A stretch of 64,000 nt of DNA from Asticcacaulis sp. AC402 (GTDB taxonomy: Bacteria > Pseudomonadota > Alphaproteobacteria > Caulobacterales > Caulobacteraceae), in NCBI RefSeq assembly GCF_000495835.1, contig NZ_AWGC01000015.1, forward strand, positions 62,001 to 126,000, in the 5' to 3' direction. Of the stretch, positions 18,924-28,545 are shown in pieces. The notes below the pieces were generated by a model that ran no database searches, was not told the DNA's origin, and saw only the letters and a program-made list of their open reading frames with translations. The stretch's first letter is position 1; every line of letters begins with the position of its first letter. The translations under genes were made by a program, and so were the position numbers.

Positions 18924-19499
18924 CTATGGGTGTGCGGCATGCAAATTGGGAAACACCGACTGCACGAGTCCATTGCTTGTCAGGTGCAAGGTCTCCGCCA
19001 CGACCGACTGAGACACGGCGATCTGGCCCAGCACCCACGGGACCAGCACGGCAAGTTGCGCGGCGGCGATTTGAGCAGCAACCAGATTCAGCGGTACCCG
19101 CGCAGGGCCTTTGGCTTGCGCCAACCTGACCAGGCGGGCTTCGATCAGGTCAGCCAACACGCCCAACATCACATCGCGCGCTGGCAGGTAGAACAGCACC
19201 CGGCCTAAAGCCTGCCGCGCCTTGAAGTGCTGCAACCACCATCCGAGATGGGCCGGCAAATCGCGCGATCCAATCACCGAAGCCAGGGCCGACATCGGCT
19301 CGGTCAAGCTGTCGCGCAACAGGTCGTCCTTGACGCGGAAATGCTCATACAGGGTTGAACGGCCGACATTGGCTCGCGCCGCTACTGCAGCCACCGTCAC
19401 GGCGGGGTAGTCTCGCTCAAAAATCAGCGCGATAAAGGCCTGGCGGATCGCCTGGCGTGTCCGGTCCTGACGTCGATCCAATCTCTCATCAACAGACAT
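18924..19499 (-). CDS. TetR-family transcriptional regulator
   Basis: The 191-residue protein has an N-terminal HTH (VTVAAVAARANVGRSTLYEHFRVKDDLL) and an all-helical ligand/dimerisation region. It is divergent from the VOC gene, and a near-perfect palindrome sits 9 bases before its start. The arrangement suggests autorepression and control of the VOC gene. The ligand is unknown. Confidence 0.92.
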   Translation of the reverse strand: MSVDERLDRRQDRTRQAIRQAFIALIFERDYPAVTVAAVAARANVGRSTLYEHFRVKDDLLRDSLTEPMSALASVIGSRDLPAHLGWWLQHFKARQALGRVLFYLPARDVMLGVLADLIEARLVRLAQAKGPARVPLNLVAAQIAAAQLAVLVPWVLGQIAVSQSVVAETLHLTSNGLVQSVFPNLHAAHP

Positions 19500-19507
19500 C
19501 TTCTTCC

Positions 19508-19529
19508 CTTTGTCCGGTACTGGACAAAG
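19508..19529. promoter_or_regulatory. TetR-type operator between tetR and VOC genes
   Basis: Arms CTTTGTCC and GGACAAAG are exact reverse complements around GGTACT, whose inner GTAC extends the symmetry. It lies in the 86-base divergent promoter region, adjacent to the regulator start. Confidence 0.75.
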
Positions 19530-19585
19530 CCTATGCCGAATTTTGCCGAACAGCGCACGTCTTTTGATAGACTGACAATACCCTT

Positions 19586-19975
19586 ATGAAAGAGCACCCC
19601 ATGCCCGCCGTCCTCGACCAACGCCTCTTCCTGCCAACAAAGAACTTCTTCCGCTCGATAGATTTCTATACTCGTATGGGCTGGACTTCGGCTTATCAGG
19701 ATGCCGACCTGGCTTTGATGAAACTCAGCCCCTCGCATTTCTTCCTGCAGAATGCCTTTGTCGAAGCATGGGCGCACAACACCATGGTGCATCTTGTTGT
19801 CGATGACGCTGCGGCCTGGTACGACACAGCCTGCAGGGTCAAGACCGAAGGCGGGTTCGCCGAGGTGACGGTGCATCCGCCGCGTCGCGAAGCCTATGGC
19901 GCTCTGGCCACCCATGTCCTCGATCCGGCCGGGGTGTTGCTGTTCTTTGCCCAGACCGATCCGCCGGCGACGTAG
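19586..19975 (+). CDS. VOC-superfamily protein (glyoxalase/bleomycin resistance fold)
   Basis: The 129-residue protein has the paired beta-alpha-beta-beta-beta layout of VOC proteins: a first module from RLFLPTKNFFRSIDFYTRMGW and a second from MVHLVVDDAAAWY to VLDPAGVLLFFAQ. Most such proteins bind a metal or a small drug-like ligand; the function here is open. Its start could also be the ATG five codons in (19601). It is probably controlled by the divergent TetR regulator. Its stop directly abuts the stop of the convergent hydrolase gene. Confidence 0.85.
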   Translation: MKEHPMPAVLDQRLFLPTKNFFRSIDFYTRMGWTSAYQDADLALMKLSPSHFFLQNAFVEAWAHNTMVHLVVDDAAAWYDTACRVKTEGGFAEVTVHPPRREAYGALATHVLDPAGVLLFFAQTDPPAT

Positions 19976-20911
19976 TTAACCCTGGCTCAGCCGGCTGGAA
20001 ATCTCGTGCGCCGACAAAGTGATATTCGCCGCAGGCCCGCTGTCGGACAATATCTTCTGAGCGATCACCTCGTTGGCGGGGCCCAGGACGTCGAAGTGAC
20101 CTGCACCCGGCACCTCGATGAAATCGATGGCCGGATTGCTGTTCTCTTCCTTCATGATGCGCAGCGCTTCAACATTGCCCTGGTCACCTTCGATAACGAA
20201 CAGCCGACCGGCCGCACACGTCAGCCACAGGACCGGAGCGCGCAGTTCCCGTTCCGCAGCCGGCAGGGTCGTAAAATCGCGGGGAACGAACCCCTGGCCG
20301 TAGACGGCCGTGTCATGAACGGGGCCGAACGAAAACACCGCCCGGAAGCGATCGCCGCGCGTTTCCGCAGTCAGCAAGACAAGGGTGCCGCCGGTGCTGT
20401 GCCCGCCGAGATAAATGCGGTTCGGGTCGACATAGGGCTGACTGGCAAGATAGTCCGCCGCCGCCAGGACATCGTCGACTTCGCCATACAACCCCTCGAT
20501 CTGCCCGGGATTTCGGTTGCCTCCGCGCAGGGATGGGAACATGGTGACGATGCCGGCCTTGACGTAGGCCGAGGCCGATTGATCATTGTCAAGCGGCCGG
20601 GGTGACCAGACATCTCCGATGGAGTTGGTTTCGCCGCCGGTCATCCAGATAATGGCCGGATGCTTTTGGCCATCGCCGGGATCGGGGGTGATATAGGCGG
20701 CCAGGTCTCCAACGGCGGACGGATAGGTGACGGCCTTGAACAGCTTTTTCGGCGGGGCATCCAAGCCGCCGCCATTCGCTGACGCATAATGGATAGTGGT
20801 TTTGAACTTCGCCCGTGATTCGGCCAGGGTTCCCGGTGCCTGGGCCTTAGCGTTGCTGCACCCGGCGCAGGCCACGAGCCCGGCGATCGCAAAAAGTCGA
20901 CGGTTCAACAT
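19976..20911 (-). CDS. Alpha/beta hydrolase, probable lipoprotein (prolyl oligopeptidase-like)
   Basis: The 311-residue protein has a signal with a lipobox (VACAGC), so the mature form should be lipid-anchored. The fold includes HPAIIWMTGGE, the nucleophile elbow GGHSTGG (Ser) and a C-terminal GAGHFDVLGP (His). This fits a dienelactone hydrolase or S9-like peptidase/esterase. Substrate unknown. Confidence 0.87.
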   Translation of the reverse strand: MLNRRLFAIAGLVACAGCSNAKAQAPGTLAESRAKFKTTIHYASANGGGLDAPPKKLFKAVTYPSAVGDLAAYITPDPGDGQKHPAIIWMTGGETNSIGDVWSPRPLDNDQSASAYVKAGIVTMFPSLRGGNRNPGQIEGLYGEVDDVLAAADYLASQPYVDPNRIYLGGHSTGGTLVLLTAETRGDRFRAVFSFGPVHDTAVYGQGFVPRDFTTLPAAERELRAPVLWLTCAAGRLFVIEGDQGNVEALRIMKEENSNPAIDFIEVPGAGHFDVLGPANEVIAQKILSDSGPAANITLSAHEISSRLSQG

Positions 20912-21225
20912 GAAAAGTCCCCCTGAAAGCTGGGGATGTAACAGGTCGCCAAGCGGAGCGTCAACAGTGGGTTGTCTCCAACCCCCGAGCGGAACAGAGA
21001 GTCAGGAGCTTTTCGTTTATCTTGCCTGTGGTCCTGGCGAAGTATGGTGTGGTGATCCTGTTTACCTTGTGCCGGAAAGCGGATTGTCGCTTTCAATGTT
21101 TCGCCAATCCCTATCGTATGTCCTCTCCCGTTGAGCCGTTGCTGCGTCACCTAATCTTCGAGTGGCAGGCGCGAAAAGGCAGTTTTCGGCAAACGGTACA
21201 ACGGGAGCTGACAGGCGGGCGGCGG
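20912..21225. other. Intergenic region between two hydrolase genes
   Basis: 314 bases between the lipoprotein hydrolase start and the next hydrolase stop. I see no convincing gene, hairpin terminator or operator. Confidence 0.4.
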
Positions 21226-22668
21226 CTACATGTTTGGCGCGAAGGAAGGCGCAGGCACCTTGATCAGGTCCGTGTGTGGGGTGTCACCGCGCATGAACTC
21301 ACGAATCACCTCGGTGACCTCCGGCGACACCATGAACAGATTGTGGCCTGCATTCGCGACCGTGACTGTTGTCGCGTTCGACAGGCCGGCGACGGCCGCC
21401 TGCTGCTCGCGCGGGTAGGTGCGCCCGTCCAGCGTGCCGGTCAGCACCAGCACAGGAATATCGCTTTGCGCAGTAGCGCGGAAACCGTCGCCGAGGTCGA
21501 GGCCCAGCACGCCTGTCAACTGCGGCATGGGATAGTTGAGCACGTCGCCGAGCAGGGCAGATCTGGCCTCGTCTTGGACCTGGGCAAGACGTTGCGCGCC
21601 GATACCCGAGGCAACATCCATGGCCAGCGGCATCAGACGAAACGCTTCCGGCGCACCGGGCACGACAAAGCGGCCGAACAACCCGGCGAGAGGCTCAGTG
21701 TAGCCGGCATCAACGGCGAGATACAGCATCAGCAGTTGCGCAGCGCTCCCCGGGTCGGAAATCAAAGTGCTCGCCGCCATCTGCATGTTTTCGGTCGTGA
21801 GCAGCATGTCTTTCGGCCCGCCCGTTGTCGGGACATGGAGCATAACGGGTTCGGCATCTAATTTGGCATGGACGCGACGCATGAGGGCCTTGATATCGGG
21901 GAAGGCCGCCTTTGCGGCAGGTTCCAGATCGACGGCGGCTTGCAAACGGTCGAAATAGGCGTCGGTTTCGGACGGCAGCTTTACTGTCTGATCCAATCCC
22001 TCGACGCTGGCCAGAACGATCCGGTCGATACGGGGCGACATCGTCTTGACCGCGGCCAAGGCCAGGTGCGTGCCATAGGAAATACCCCAGAGCGTAATCT
22101 TGTCGGCGCCGAGATGGACGCGCAGGGCATCGAGGTCGCGCGCGTTCTCCACCGTCGTATAGCCGGCGGGATCGAAGCCGGATGTGCGCCAGAAGGCACC
22201 GCACTGTTCGGCAGCCTGGCGCAGGAGCCGGTTCGATTCGTCCCTGGCGACCACGCGATCCAGTGGGATGACGACGTCAGAAACGCATTTGGGCGCCATT
22301 TCCGACAGGCCTGTGCCGCGCTGATCCAAGGCTATGACGTCGCCGAACTCGCGCATCGCCATGAACAATGGAAAACGCTCACCCTTGGCGGTGTCGATAC
22401 CGGAGCCGCCCGGTCCGCCGGCCAGATAGACGATCGGCGAACCCGGATGCCCACCTGTGGCGGCGAAGCGGACATAGTGGACCTCGATCGTCCGGCTTTT
22501 GGGATCGGCGCGGTTTTCCGGCACCGACATGACGCCGTGAAAGGCTTCAACCTTGTCGCCAGCGCGGCTTTCGAAGAGGATGGCGTTTTCTGGCGCGTCT
22601 TCGGCGGCGTAGGCCGGTATTGCCAGCCAGAGACAGAGAAGCGGGGCGAGGGATATTCTGGGGATCAT
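21226..22668 (-). CDS. Exported alpha/beta hydrolase (tripeptidyl aminopeptidase-like)
   Basis: The 480-residue protein begins at the ATG at 22668 with a signal peptide (MIPRISLAPLLCLWLAIPAY, cleaved near AYAAED). It has the oxyanion region YLAGGPGGSG, DQRGTGLSE, the nucleophile elbow GISYGTH, a lid, and LTGTLDGRTYP with AGHNLF providing Asp and His. This is the S33 / proline iminopeptidase type. A 172-residue in-frame extension upstream runs antisense to the LytTR gene and is not used. It is divergent from that gene, 136 bases away. Confidence 0.9.
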   Translation of the reverse strand: MIPRISLAPLLCLWLAIPAYAAEDAPENAILFESRAGDKVEAFHGVMSVPENRADPKSRTIEVHYVRFAATGGHPGSPIVYLAGGPGGSGIDTAKGERFPLFMAMREFGDVIALDQRGTGLSEMAPKCVSDVVIPLDRVVARDESNRLLRQAAEQCGAFWRTSGFDPAGYTTVENARDLDALRVHLGADKITLWGISYGTHLALAAVKTMSPRIDRIVLASVEGLDQTVKLPSETDAYFDRLQAAVDLEPAAKAAFPDIKALMRRVHAKLDAEPVMLHVPTTGGPKDMLLTTENMQMAASTLISDPGSAAQLLMLYLAVDAGYTEPLAGLFGRFVVPGAPEAFRLMPLAMDVASGIGAQRLAQVQDEARSALLGDVLNYPMPQLTGVLGLDLGDGFRATAQSDIPVLVLTGTLDGRTYPREQQAAVAGLSNATTVTVANAGHNLFMVSPEVTEVIREFMRGDTPHTDLIKVPAPSFAPNM

Positions 22669-22757
22669 GAGGGCACCTGAACGGGCTGACCGAACCCGCA
22701 TAGTCCGGAGAGCGGGCCGGATTACACGCGCCTTTCGGCCGGCGGCGGTGGATTTCC

Positions 22758-22777
22758 GGTGACCGGCGGTGACCGGC
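22758..22777. promoter_or_regulatory. Tandem direct repeat in divergent promoter
   Basis: GGTGACCGGC occurs twice head-to-tail. It lies between the S33-like hydrolase start and the LytTR gene start. LytTR regulators usually bind direct repeats, so this may be an autoregulatory site. Confidence 0.4.
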
Positions 22778-22804
22778 AGCGCCAAATCGGCTAACGGTTG
22801 GAGC

Positions 22805-24268
22805 ATGAAGCCGTTTTTCGCCGTGCTCGCCCTTCTGTTCCTTTGTCTCCAGGCCGCCGGCGCCGCGGCCGGCGAAGTCATGATCCATGACATATCCGTC
22901 TGCCCATCCCGCTTCGAGACAACCCAATGCGTCAAAACCTCAATTGCCGAACTCGATCCCCAGGGCCGCGATCTCTGGGTCCATGCCCGGGTCTCCATGA
23001 CATCCGAACAGGGCCCGCTTGGCCTTTTTGTCCTGGCCAAGGCGTCCAGCGAGGCCTGGGTCAACGGCGTCCGTATCGGAACCAACGGCGTTCCCGGCGC
23101 CTCGCGCGCGCTGGAAAAGCCCGGCCGCATGGACGTGGTGTTTGCCATTCCAGACGGCCTGTTGCACGCCGGTGACAACGACATCGTCCTGCGGCTGTCG
23201 TCGTTTCATGGCATGCTGCACCTAAGCCAGCCGGTTCACCAACTCTTTATCGCCCCGTATCGCGATCCCCAGGACACCATCCTGCGACTTTACTGGCCAT
23301 CTCTGGTTACCTTCGGCGTCTTGCTGGCGGGAGCTTTCTTTTTTGCCGCCTCGGCCATTTCCGCTGTGAACCGGCGCGACCCCTTGCTGTTGTCCCTAAT
23401 GTCGCTGTTTGCAGCAGGCCAGTTGTTTACCGAGGTCTACCGCGGCCTGGCGCCCTATGACTACCCGGTCCAGGACGTGCGCCTGATCGCCATTACCGCC
23501 TGTTCCATTGCCTTCGGCCTGACCCTGGCAGCGTTGATCGTATCGCGGTTTGTCGAACGCCATGCCCTGGCGGTCTATGCCGCCATCGCTGCCCTGATTC
23601 TGGCGCCAGCAGTTTTCATGCCCGGTTTTGACGGCAAGGCGACGGTTTCGCTCCTGGCCGCCGCGGTCGGTTGCGCGGCGATCGCCGGCCGTGCCGCATT
23701 CAACAGGGACATGGCAGGCAAGTTCTCGTTTGCTGCTTTGGTGGTTTTTGCAGGGTCGATCTTGGTGTTTCCCAACCTGTTCCTCGACGTCTTGTTTTTC
23801 TACGAAGTCGCTGCGCTGTTACTGGTCTTCTTTGCCGCCCGGGCCGTGACGTTCGAGCGGCAGCGGCGGGACCATGAAAGGGAACAGATTCGCGCCCACG
23901 ACCTGGAAGTGGCATTGGCCGGCGCGACCCTGCCGCAAACTCCCGCCGTCATCCGGGTCAACGGCGCCGGCACGATTAACATCGTCAACGCTTCGGACAT
24001 CACCCTGTGCAAGGGGGCCGACGACTATGTCGAACTTCATATGGCGGACGGTCGCAAGATACTTCACAACGGCGCCATGTCTGACCTTGAAATGGAACTG
24101 CCCGTCGGCTTTCTGCGCGTCCATCGCTCATATATCGTAAATTCCAGAGTTATAGAAACATTGAAGCGTGAGGTAAGTGGCGTAGGAATCCTAACCCTTT
24201 CCAATGGTGCTCAGGTACCCGTGAGCCGGCGCATTATGCCGAAGGTCCGTAGCGCGCTTTTCACGTGA
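22805..24268 (+). CDS. Membrane-bound LytTR-family transcriptional regulator
   Basis: The ~487-residue protein from the ATG at 22805 (TTGGAG just upstream) has a signal peptide and a periplasmic beta-rich domain (about 25-160). Seven or so hydrophobic segments follow at about 165-355, in the style of 7TMR-DISM sensors. After a short coiled linker (about 360-385), a C-terminal LytTR DNA-binding domain carries KGADDYVELH, FLRVHRSYIVN and VPVSRR. It appears to couple an external signal to transcription without a phospho-relay. The divergent hydrolase is a likely target. Confidence 0.88.
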   Translation: MKPFFAVLALLFLCLQAAGAAAGEVMIHDISVCPSRFETTQCVKTSIAELDPQGRDLWVHARVSMTSEQGPLGLFVLAKASSEAWVNGVRIGTNGVPGASRALEKPGRMDVVFAIPDGLLHAGDNDIVLRLSSFHGMLHLSQPVHQLFIAPYRDPQDTILRLYWPSLVTFGVLLAGAFFFAASAISAVNRRDPLLLSLMSLFAAGQLFTEVYRGLAPYDYPVQDVRLIAITACSIAFGLTLAALIVSRFVERHALAVYAAIAALILAPAVFMPGFDGKATVSLLAAAVGCAAIAGRAAFNRDMAGKFSFAALVVFAGSILVFPNLFLDVLFFYEVAALLLVFFAARAVTFERQRRDHEREQIRAHDLEVALAGATLPQTPAVIRVNGAGTINIVNASDITLCKGADDYVELHMADGRKILHNGAMSDLEMELPVGFLRVHRSYIVNSRVIETLKREVSGVGILTLSNGAQVPVSRRIMPKVRSALFT

Positions 24269-24359
24269 CGGCAACGGAGGTGTTTGCTATGTCACCTGGA
24301 TTGCCCCGATTGGCCTTTCCCTCAGCCTTGCCTTTTAAAGATGTAAAAGATTCCATTGC

Positions 24360-26723
24360 ATGGCCCCTCCGAAAGTACCCATAGCCGCCAAATCACCGGC
24401 GAACCTTCGCCAGCAACTGGAGGCCCAGCTTGCCTCCGGCCCGGTGGACGAAACCTCGCCCCAGGCCCTGGCTGACCTGGCCTGGCTTTATGGCCAAACC
24501 GGGGACAGGCGCCAGGCGATTGACCACTATGAGCGCGCAGCAGCCCTGGCGCCCTTGCCCCAGCCTGCCGTCATCGATTATGCCATGCTCCTGCTGGACG
24601 ACGGACAACTGGAAAAGGCCGCCGATCTGGTCGAGCCGCGAATGAACGCCAAGCCGAAAGACTTCACTCTGGTCAATCTTATGGGGGTCGTGCGACGCCG
24701 GCAGAAACGCTTCAGCGAGGCCTTGGAGCGATACCAGCAGGCCAAGAAGCTGGACCCAAAGGCCATCGGACCGTGGCTCAACTCGGGCAATGTCTACATG
24801 GATGTCCATGAGGGCGCCAAGGCGGAAGAGGCCTTTTTCAAGGTCACCCGCATGGACCCGAAGAACGCCGAATATGTCCGTCTTCTCGGGCGTTCCCAGC
24901 AGGTCCAGGGTCAGTTGGTCAAGGCCATTGCCACCTTGCGCCGCTGCCTGATGATGCAGTCCAACAATGTCAAGGCGGTCAAGGACCTGGCCTTTGTCCT
25001 CACCCAGGCCGGGCGCCCGGAGGAAGCCCTGACCGTCATCGAACAACGGCTTAAGCTTATGCCGGGTGATGCCGGGCTGTGGCAGGCCAAGGGTGATGCG
25101 CTACGCCGGTCCGGCAGGGTCGATGAGGCCGTGCCCTGTCTCCAGGAAGCCCTGCGGTTGAACCCAAAGGAGTCGGAAGCCTGGGTCAGCCTTGCCCGGG
25201 CCCTGGCGCCGACCGACCGCGAGCAAGCGAATATGTGCTACCGCCGGGCGCTGGAGTTCGACCCTTCGTCGCTACGTATCCTGGAAGAACTGTGCGGCAG
25301 TCTGAACCGCAGCCGCTATGGCGCCGAGGCCGAACACATAGCTGAGTCCTACCGGTTGGGTTGCCGTCTCGCCGAATTGTATGGGTCGACCGACGCGCCG
25401 GTTTCCCAGGACGCCAAGTCCGTGTTGACACGATGCCTGGACTTTGACCGGGTTGCGCGCCTGGGCGATAAGCGCGCCATGTGGTCCCATTGGCTGCGCA
25501 AGGGCGAGGGCGCGGCCTTCCACCTGGAGTTGGCCGGGGTCAAGACGTTCGAGGACCGGCTGGATCTTGTGGAGTGTCACCGCGCCTGGGGTAAGGGCGC
25601 CGAGGCGACGCGTCCGCCGGCCGCCATCTCGCACGCGCCAGCCATCGTGCGGTCCAAGATTCGTGTCGGCATTTTTTCAAACGACTTGCGCGAACATCCG
25701 GTGACATATTTCGCCCAGCCCCTGCTCGAACTGTACGACCGCGACCGGTTCGAGCTCTATTGCTATTCGGGGTTTGCCGGGGCGCCCGACCGGGTGCGGA
25801 AATACCTTGAGGGGCGTGTCGACGTCTTCCGTTCCGTGCCGCGCATGCCAGAACTGCAACTGGCGCAGACCTTTGCCAACGACCAACTCGACATCCTGTT
25901 CGAACTGGGCGCCACCACCATGGACAAGTTTGAAGCCATGGCCTACCGGCCGGCCCCGGTTCAGGTGAGCTGGCTGGGCTATCCCCATTCCTGCGGGCTG
26001 TCGACCATCGACTACATCCTGGTTGATCCGTATCTCAAGCCCGAAGATCCACGCCTGCTGCTGGAAAAGCCGTTTGAGCTGCCTGATACCTGGGTTACCC
26101 TGGGCAACATCGGCTTCTTCGATGTCGAAATCCTGCCGGAGACTCCGGAGACTCGCCGCGGTTTCATCACCTTCGGCACCATGAACAACCCCTACAAATA
26201 TACGCCGGAAGCGATCGCGGCGTGGGCGGCGATCATGAACCGCGTGCCCAATTCGCGCTTCCTGTTCGTTCGTCCCGAAGGCAATGTCGAGGCCTTCTGC
26301 ACCAATGCCGAAAAGGTCTTCGGCGCGCACGGAATCGCCGCCGACCGCCTGCTGTTCACGGCGGTGCGCGGCCGCCACTTGCCGCACTACAATGATATCG
26401 ATATCGCGCTGGACACCTTCCCACACGTTGGCGGCACCACCACGTGCGAGACGCTGTGGATGGGGGTTCCGGTCATTACCCTGGTTGGGCCGGCCTTCTT
26501 CGAGCGGCTGAGCTTTTCCAATCTCAGCAATGCCGGCCTGGGCCATCTGTGTGCCGTGTCTGTGGCAGACTATATCGACAAGGCGGTAGACCTTGCCCAG
26601 GATCGGGCCCAGCGCCAGCATCTGCGCATCAACCTGCGAAGCCAGATCGCGCAGCACCCGTTGGGCCAGCCCCAGCGCTTTACCGATGCCTTCTACGGCA
26701 AGATCAAGGACGTGCTGGGATGA
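24360..26723 (+). CDS. TPR protein with SPINDLY-type O-glycosyltransferase domain
   Basis: The 787-residue protein carries TPR units over about 35-330 and a glycosyltransferase family 41 domain from about 430 to the end. The latter shows [67 protein letters not shown] and VPVITL. The family moves a sugar from a nucleotide donor to Ser/Thr of proteins in the cytosol; bacterial members often act on flagellin. It is the first gene of the CDP-sugar operon and overlaps rfbF by ATGA, suggesting that the CDP-sugar made downstream, or a derivative, is its donor. Confidence 0.92.
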   Translation: MAPPKVPIAAKSPANLRQQLEAQLASGPVDETSPQALADLAWLYGQTGDRRQAIDHYERAAALAPLPQPAVIDYAMLLLDDGQLEKAADLVEPRMNAKPKDFTLVNLMGVVRRRQKRFSEALERYQQAKKLDPKAIGPWLNSGNVYMDVHEGAKAEEAFFKVTRMDPKNAEYVRLLGRSQQVQGQLVKAIATLRRCLMMQSNNVKAVKDLAFVLTQAGRPEEALTVIEQRLKLMPGDAGLWQAKGDALRRSGRVDEAVPCLQEALRLNPKESEAWVSLARALAPTDREQANMCYRRALEFDPSSLRILEELCGSLNRSRYGAEAEHIAESYRLGCRLAELYGSTDAPVSQDAKSVLTRCLDFDRVARLGDKRAMWSHWLRKGEGAAFHLELAGVKTFEDRLDLVECHRAWGKGAEATRPPAAISHAPAIVRSKIRVGIFSNDLREHPVTYFAQPLLELYDRDRFELYCYSGFAGAPDRVRKYLEGRVDVFRSVPRMPELQLAQTFANDQLDILFELGATTMDKFEAMAYRPAPVQVSWLGYPHSCGLSTIDYILVDPYLKPEDPRLLLEKPFELPDTWVTLGNIGFFDVEILPETPETRRGFITFGTMNNPYKYTPEAIAAWAAIMNRVPNSRFLFVRPEGNVEAFCTNAEKVFGAHGIAADRLLFTAVRGRHLPHYNDIDIALDTFPHVGGTTTCETLWMGVPVITLVGPAFFERLSFSNLSNAGLGHLCAVSVADYIDKAVDLAQDRAQRQHLRINLRSQIAQHPLGQPQRFTDAFYGKIKDVLG

Positions 26724-27502
26724 AGGCCCCAATGAAGGCGATGATCTTGGCGGGCGGGCGTGGCACCCGTATCTCCGAAGAATCGCAGTCGCGGCCCAAG
26801 CCTATGGTCGAGATCGGCGGTATGCCGATCCTGTGGCATATCATGAAGATCTATGCCGCCCACGGCGTCACTGACTTCGTCGTCTGCCTGGGCTACAAGG
26901 GATATCTGATAAAGGATTTCTTCTGCAACTACGCCCTGCACCGCGCTGACCTGACCGTCGGCCTGCGCAGCGGCGGGGTGACCATCCACGCTGCCGAAAC
27001 CGAGGACTGGAACGTCACCCTGGTCGAAACCGGCGAAGACACCCAGACCGGCGGGCGCATCCGCCGCGCGGCGAAGTATCTCGGCGACGACGACGCCTTC
27101 TGCCTGACCTATGGCGACGGGGTCGGCAGTGTCGACATCGCTGGCTCGCTGGCCTTTCACAAGGCACATGGTCGGTTGGCGACCGTGACCGGAGTTCAGC
27201 CGCCGGGTCGCTTCGGCGCGCTCGATATCGATGATGGCCATGTCCGCCGGTTCCTTGAAAAGCCAAAAGGCGATGGTGGCTATATCAATGGCGGTTTCTT
27301 CGTGCTGGATCGACGCGTCGTCGACTATATTGACGGCGACGACACAGTGTGGGAGAGCGGACCACTGGAGCACCTGGCGGCCGACGACCAGTTGATGGCG
27401 TTTCGCCATGACGGCTTCTGGCAGCCCATGGACACCCTGCGTGAAAAAATCCAGTTAGAACAGATGTGGGACAGCGGCGATGCGCCGTGGAAAATCTGGT
27501 GA
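26720..27502 (+). CDS. rfbF: Glucose-1-phosphate cytidylyltransferase
   Basis: The 260-residue nucleotidyltransferase has [21 protein letters not shown] at its start, [17 protein letters not shown] and [11 protein letters not shown]. It makes CDP-glucose from CTP and glucose-1-phosphate, the entry to CDP-deoxysugars. Its ATG overlaps the stop of the upstream glycosyltransferase (ATGA). A second ATG four codons in (26732) is also possible. Confidence 0.94.
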   Translation: MKAPMKAMILAGGRGTRISEESQSRPKPMVEIGGMPILWHIMKIYAAHGVTDFVVCLGYKGYLIKDFFCNYALHRADLTVGLRSGGVTIHAAETEDWNVTLVETGEDTQTGGRIRRAAKYLGDDDAFCLTYGDGVGSVDIAGSLAFHKAHGRLATVTGVQPPGRFGALDIDDGHVRRFLEKPKGDGGYINGGFFVLDRRVVDYIDGDDTVWESGPLEHLAADDQLMAFRHDGFWQPMDTLREKIQLEQMWDSGDAPWKIW

Positions 27503-28545
27503 CGTCCGCCTGGGCAGGCCGCCGGGTTCTGGTCACCGGGCATACCGGTTTCAAAGGGGCGTGGATGTGCGCCGTCCTGGAACGGTTGGGGGCGCAGATC
27601 ACCGGCCTGGCCCTGCCGCCAGAACCGGGAGACAACAACCTGTTCAGTATGCTGGCGCCGTCGATGGGCACGGTCAGCCGCCTGGCCGACATCCGAGACG
27701 GCGCGGCCGTAAAGGCGATCGTAACTGACGCCCGGCCGGAAATGGTTATCCACCTGGCGGCCCAGTCCCTGGTGCGCAAATCCTACGACCAGCCATTCGA
27801 GACCTTCGACGTTAATGTCCGCGGCACCCTCACGTTGCTCCAGGCCCTGGTCGATTCCGGCCAGAGCGCGCCCGTGCTGGTGATTACCAGTGACAAGGTT
27901 TACCGCAATGACAACCAGGGCCGCAGCTTTCTGGAAAGCGATGCCCTGGGCGGGGAAGACCCTTACAGTGCCTCCAAGGCGGCGTGCGAAATCGCCGCTC
28001 GCGCCTTTGCCGACACGACGGGGCTTAAGGTGGCGACGGCGCGCGCCGGGAATGTCGTCGGTGGTGGCGACTTCGCCCGGGACCGTTTGCTGACCGATGC
28101 CTGGCAGGCCTATGTTACCCGCACGCCGCTGACCCTTCGCCATCCCGATGCCACCCGGCCATGGCAGCACGTCCTCGATGTCGTGTTCGCCTATCTGCGC
28201 CATGCCGCCCAGTTGCTGAATGAACTAGCAGGCGCGCCGGCCGCCGTGAATATTGGGCCGGAAGCCGATCCGTTGACCGTCAGTGACGCCCTGGTTGCTT
28301 TCTATTCGCAACTGACCTGGAGCCCGCCGCACCAGGTCCAAAGCGACGCGCAACGGCCGGAGAAGACCCGGCTGGACCTCGATCCTGGCCTGGCCTGGCG
28401 GGCGCTGGGCTGGCGTAACCGCCTGTCCCAGACCGAGGCCCTGCACTGGGCAGCGCAATGGTACAGCGCCTGGGACAGCGGACAGTCACCCGTCGACATC
28501 ACTACCGGCCAGATTGAGGCGTATCTGAACCACCATGGCACCTGA
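27499..28545 (+). CDS. rfbG: CDP-glucose 4,6-dehydratase
   Basis: The ~348-residue short-chain dehydrogenase has NAD-binding [20 protein letters not shown], the catalytic VITSDKVY and a YSASKAACE YxxxK motif, and [12 protein letters not shown]. It converts CDP-glucose to CDP-4-keto-6-deoxyglucose. I use the GTG at 27499, which overlaps the rfbF stop as GTGA and has GGAAAA seven bases upstream. A GTG at 27487 would add four residues. Confidence 0.93.
   Translation: MTSAWAGRRVLVTGHTGFKGAWMCAVLERLGAQITGLALPPEPGDNNLFSMLAPSMGTVSRLADIRDGAAVKAIVTDARPEMVIHLAAQSLVRKSYDQPFETFDVNVRGTLTLLQALVDSGQSAPVLVITSDKVYRNDNQGRSFLESDALGGEDPYSASKAACEIAARAFADTTGLKVATARAGNVVGGGDFARDRLLTDAWQAYVTRTPLTLRHPDATRPWQHVLDVVFAYLRHAAQLLNELAGAPAAVNIGPEADPLTVSDALVAFYSQLTWSPPHQVQSDAQRPEKTRLDLDPGLAWRALGWRNRLSQTEALHWAAQWYSAWDSGQSPVDITTGQIEAYLNHHGT

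Noticed and set aside
22669-23184. N-terminal 172-residue extension of the S33-like hydrolase
   Set aside because: It is antisense to the LytTR gene, and the signal peptide begins at 22668.
26444-26719. Upstream extension of rfbF
   Set aside because: It runs out of frame through the glycosyltransferase end; the family start is at 26720.
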